NCBI GenBank assembly: GCA_031556525.1
Contig: JAVBSS010000023.1
Location: 1 to 23,040, forward strand
Reading direction: 5' to 3'
Length of the DNA stretch: 23,040 bases
From: JAVBSN01 sp031556525
Lineage (GTDB): Bacteria > Bacillota > Clostridia > Lachnospirales > Lachnospiraceae
Part shown: positions 22,903-23,040 of the stretch, piece by piece
Layout of the letters: each line of letters starts with the position of its first letter
How positions within the stretch are numbered: the first letter of the stretch is position 1
Notes under the pieces: generated by a model
Told to the model about the DNA's origin: nothing
The model's input: the letters and a program-made list of their open reading frames with translations, nothing else
Database searches by the model: none
Translations under genes and position numbers: made by a program

Positions 22903-23040
22903 ATGGGAGAATACAGTAGCATAACATTAGATAGAGATAGAGCATTTGATATAAATAACCTAAATGAATTACTTACACAAGGAAAGGCAATTCTAACAGA
23001 AGCCATATCTATAAGTGAAAAGATGGAAACTAGTATTGGG
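22903..23040 (+). CDS. partial gene at window end
   Basis: Open frame of 46 codons running off the window: it begins MGEYSSITLDRDR and continues as a mainly helical segment (LNELLTQGKAILTEAI). Ribosome site GGAGG at 22890-22894, nine bases before ATG. It is the next gene in the secretion operon; the start resembles other small helical proteins of the locus but could equally open an LXG-type or other larger protein. Confidence 0.5.
   Translation, partial: MGEYSSITLDRDRAFDINNLNELLTQGKAILTEAISISEKMETSIG

Overview
The window is AT-rich, densely coded bacterial DNA in which every recognised gene lies on the + strand. Gene content points to a low-GC Gram-positive of class Clostridia, probably Lachnospirales: a DUF951 gene before rpsF-ssb-rpsR, a glnA-ANTAR pair, the dapL variant of lysine/peptidoglycan synthesis, and a T-box-controlled archaeal-type AspRS with GatCAB. 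The genus is not determined.

Layout: (1) 1-180, the 3' part of an initiator tRNA-Met, a tRNA-Phe and a terminator. (2) 305-1951, a membrane-anchored GGDEF/EAL protein with a degraded EAL active site, and a DUF951 protein. (3) 2008-3184, the rpsF-ssb-rpsR operon. (4) 3199-7351, glnA, an ANTAR regulator with a pseudo-receiver domain, dapF and dapL, ended by a strong terminator. (5) 7410-8849, a MATE transporter. (6) 8881-13090, the high-affinity phosphate operon pstS-pstC-pstA-pstB-phoU; its PstS is a circular permutation of the usual fold order. (7) 13150-18084, a T-box leader and aspS2-gatC-gatA-gatB, which together charge tRNA-Asn (and probably tRNA-Gln) by the indirect amidotransferase route. 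The leader has an overlapping GAAC that can be read as GAA (Glu) or AAC (Asn). (8) 18205-23040, the beginning of a type VIIb (ESX/Ess-like) secretion locus: a strong promoter, an EsaA/YhgE-like two-TM protein, a WXG100-like EsxA, an attenuating terminator, an EssA-like membrane protein, an EsaB/YukD-like ubiquitin-fold protein, then a run of small helical proteins that look like WXG/LXG-adaptor or substrate genes. It runs off the window end, before any EssB or EssC.

Regions 1-7 are mostly housekeeping. The points most worth attention are the permuted PstS, the two-codon T-box, the pseudo-receiver ANTAR protein beside glnA, and the divergent type VII locus with its tandem small helical genes. 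Starts were re-chosen by ribosome binding site for glnA, the ANTAR gene, pstB, aspS2, gatB, the EsaA-like gene, the EsaB-like gene and the gene at 21809.
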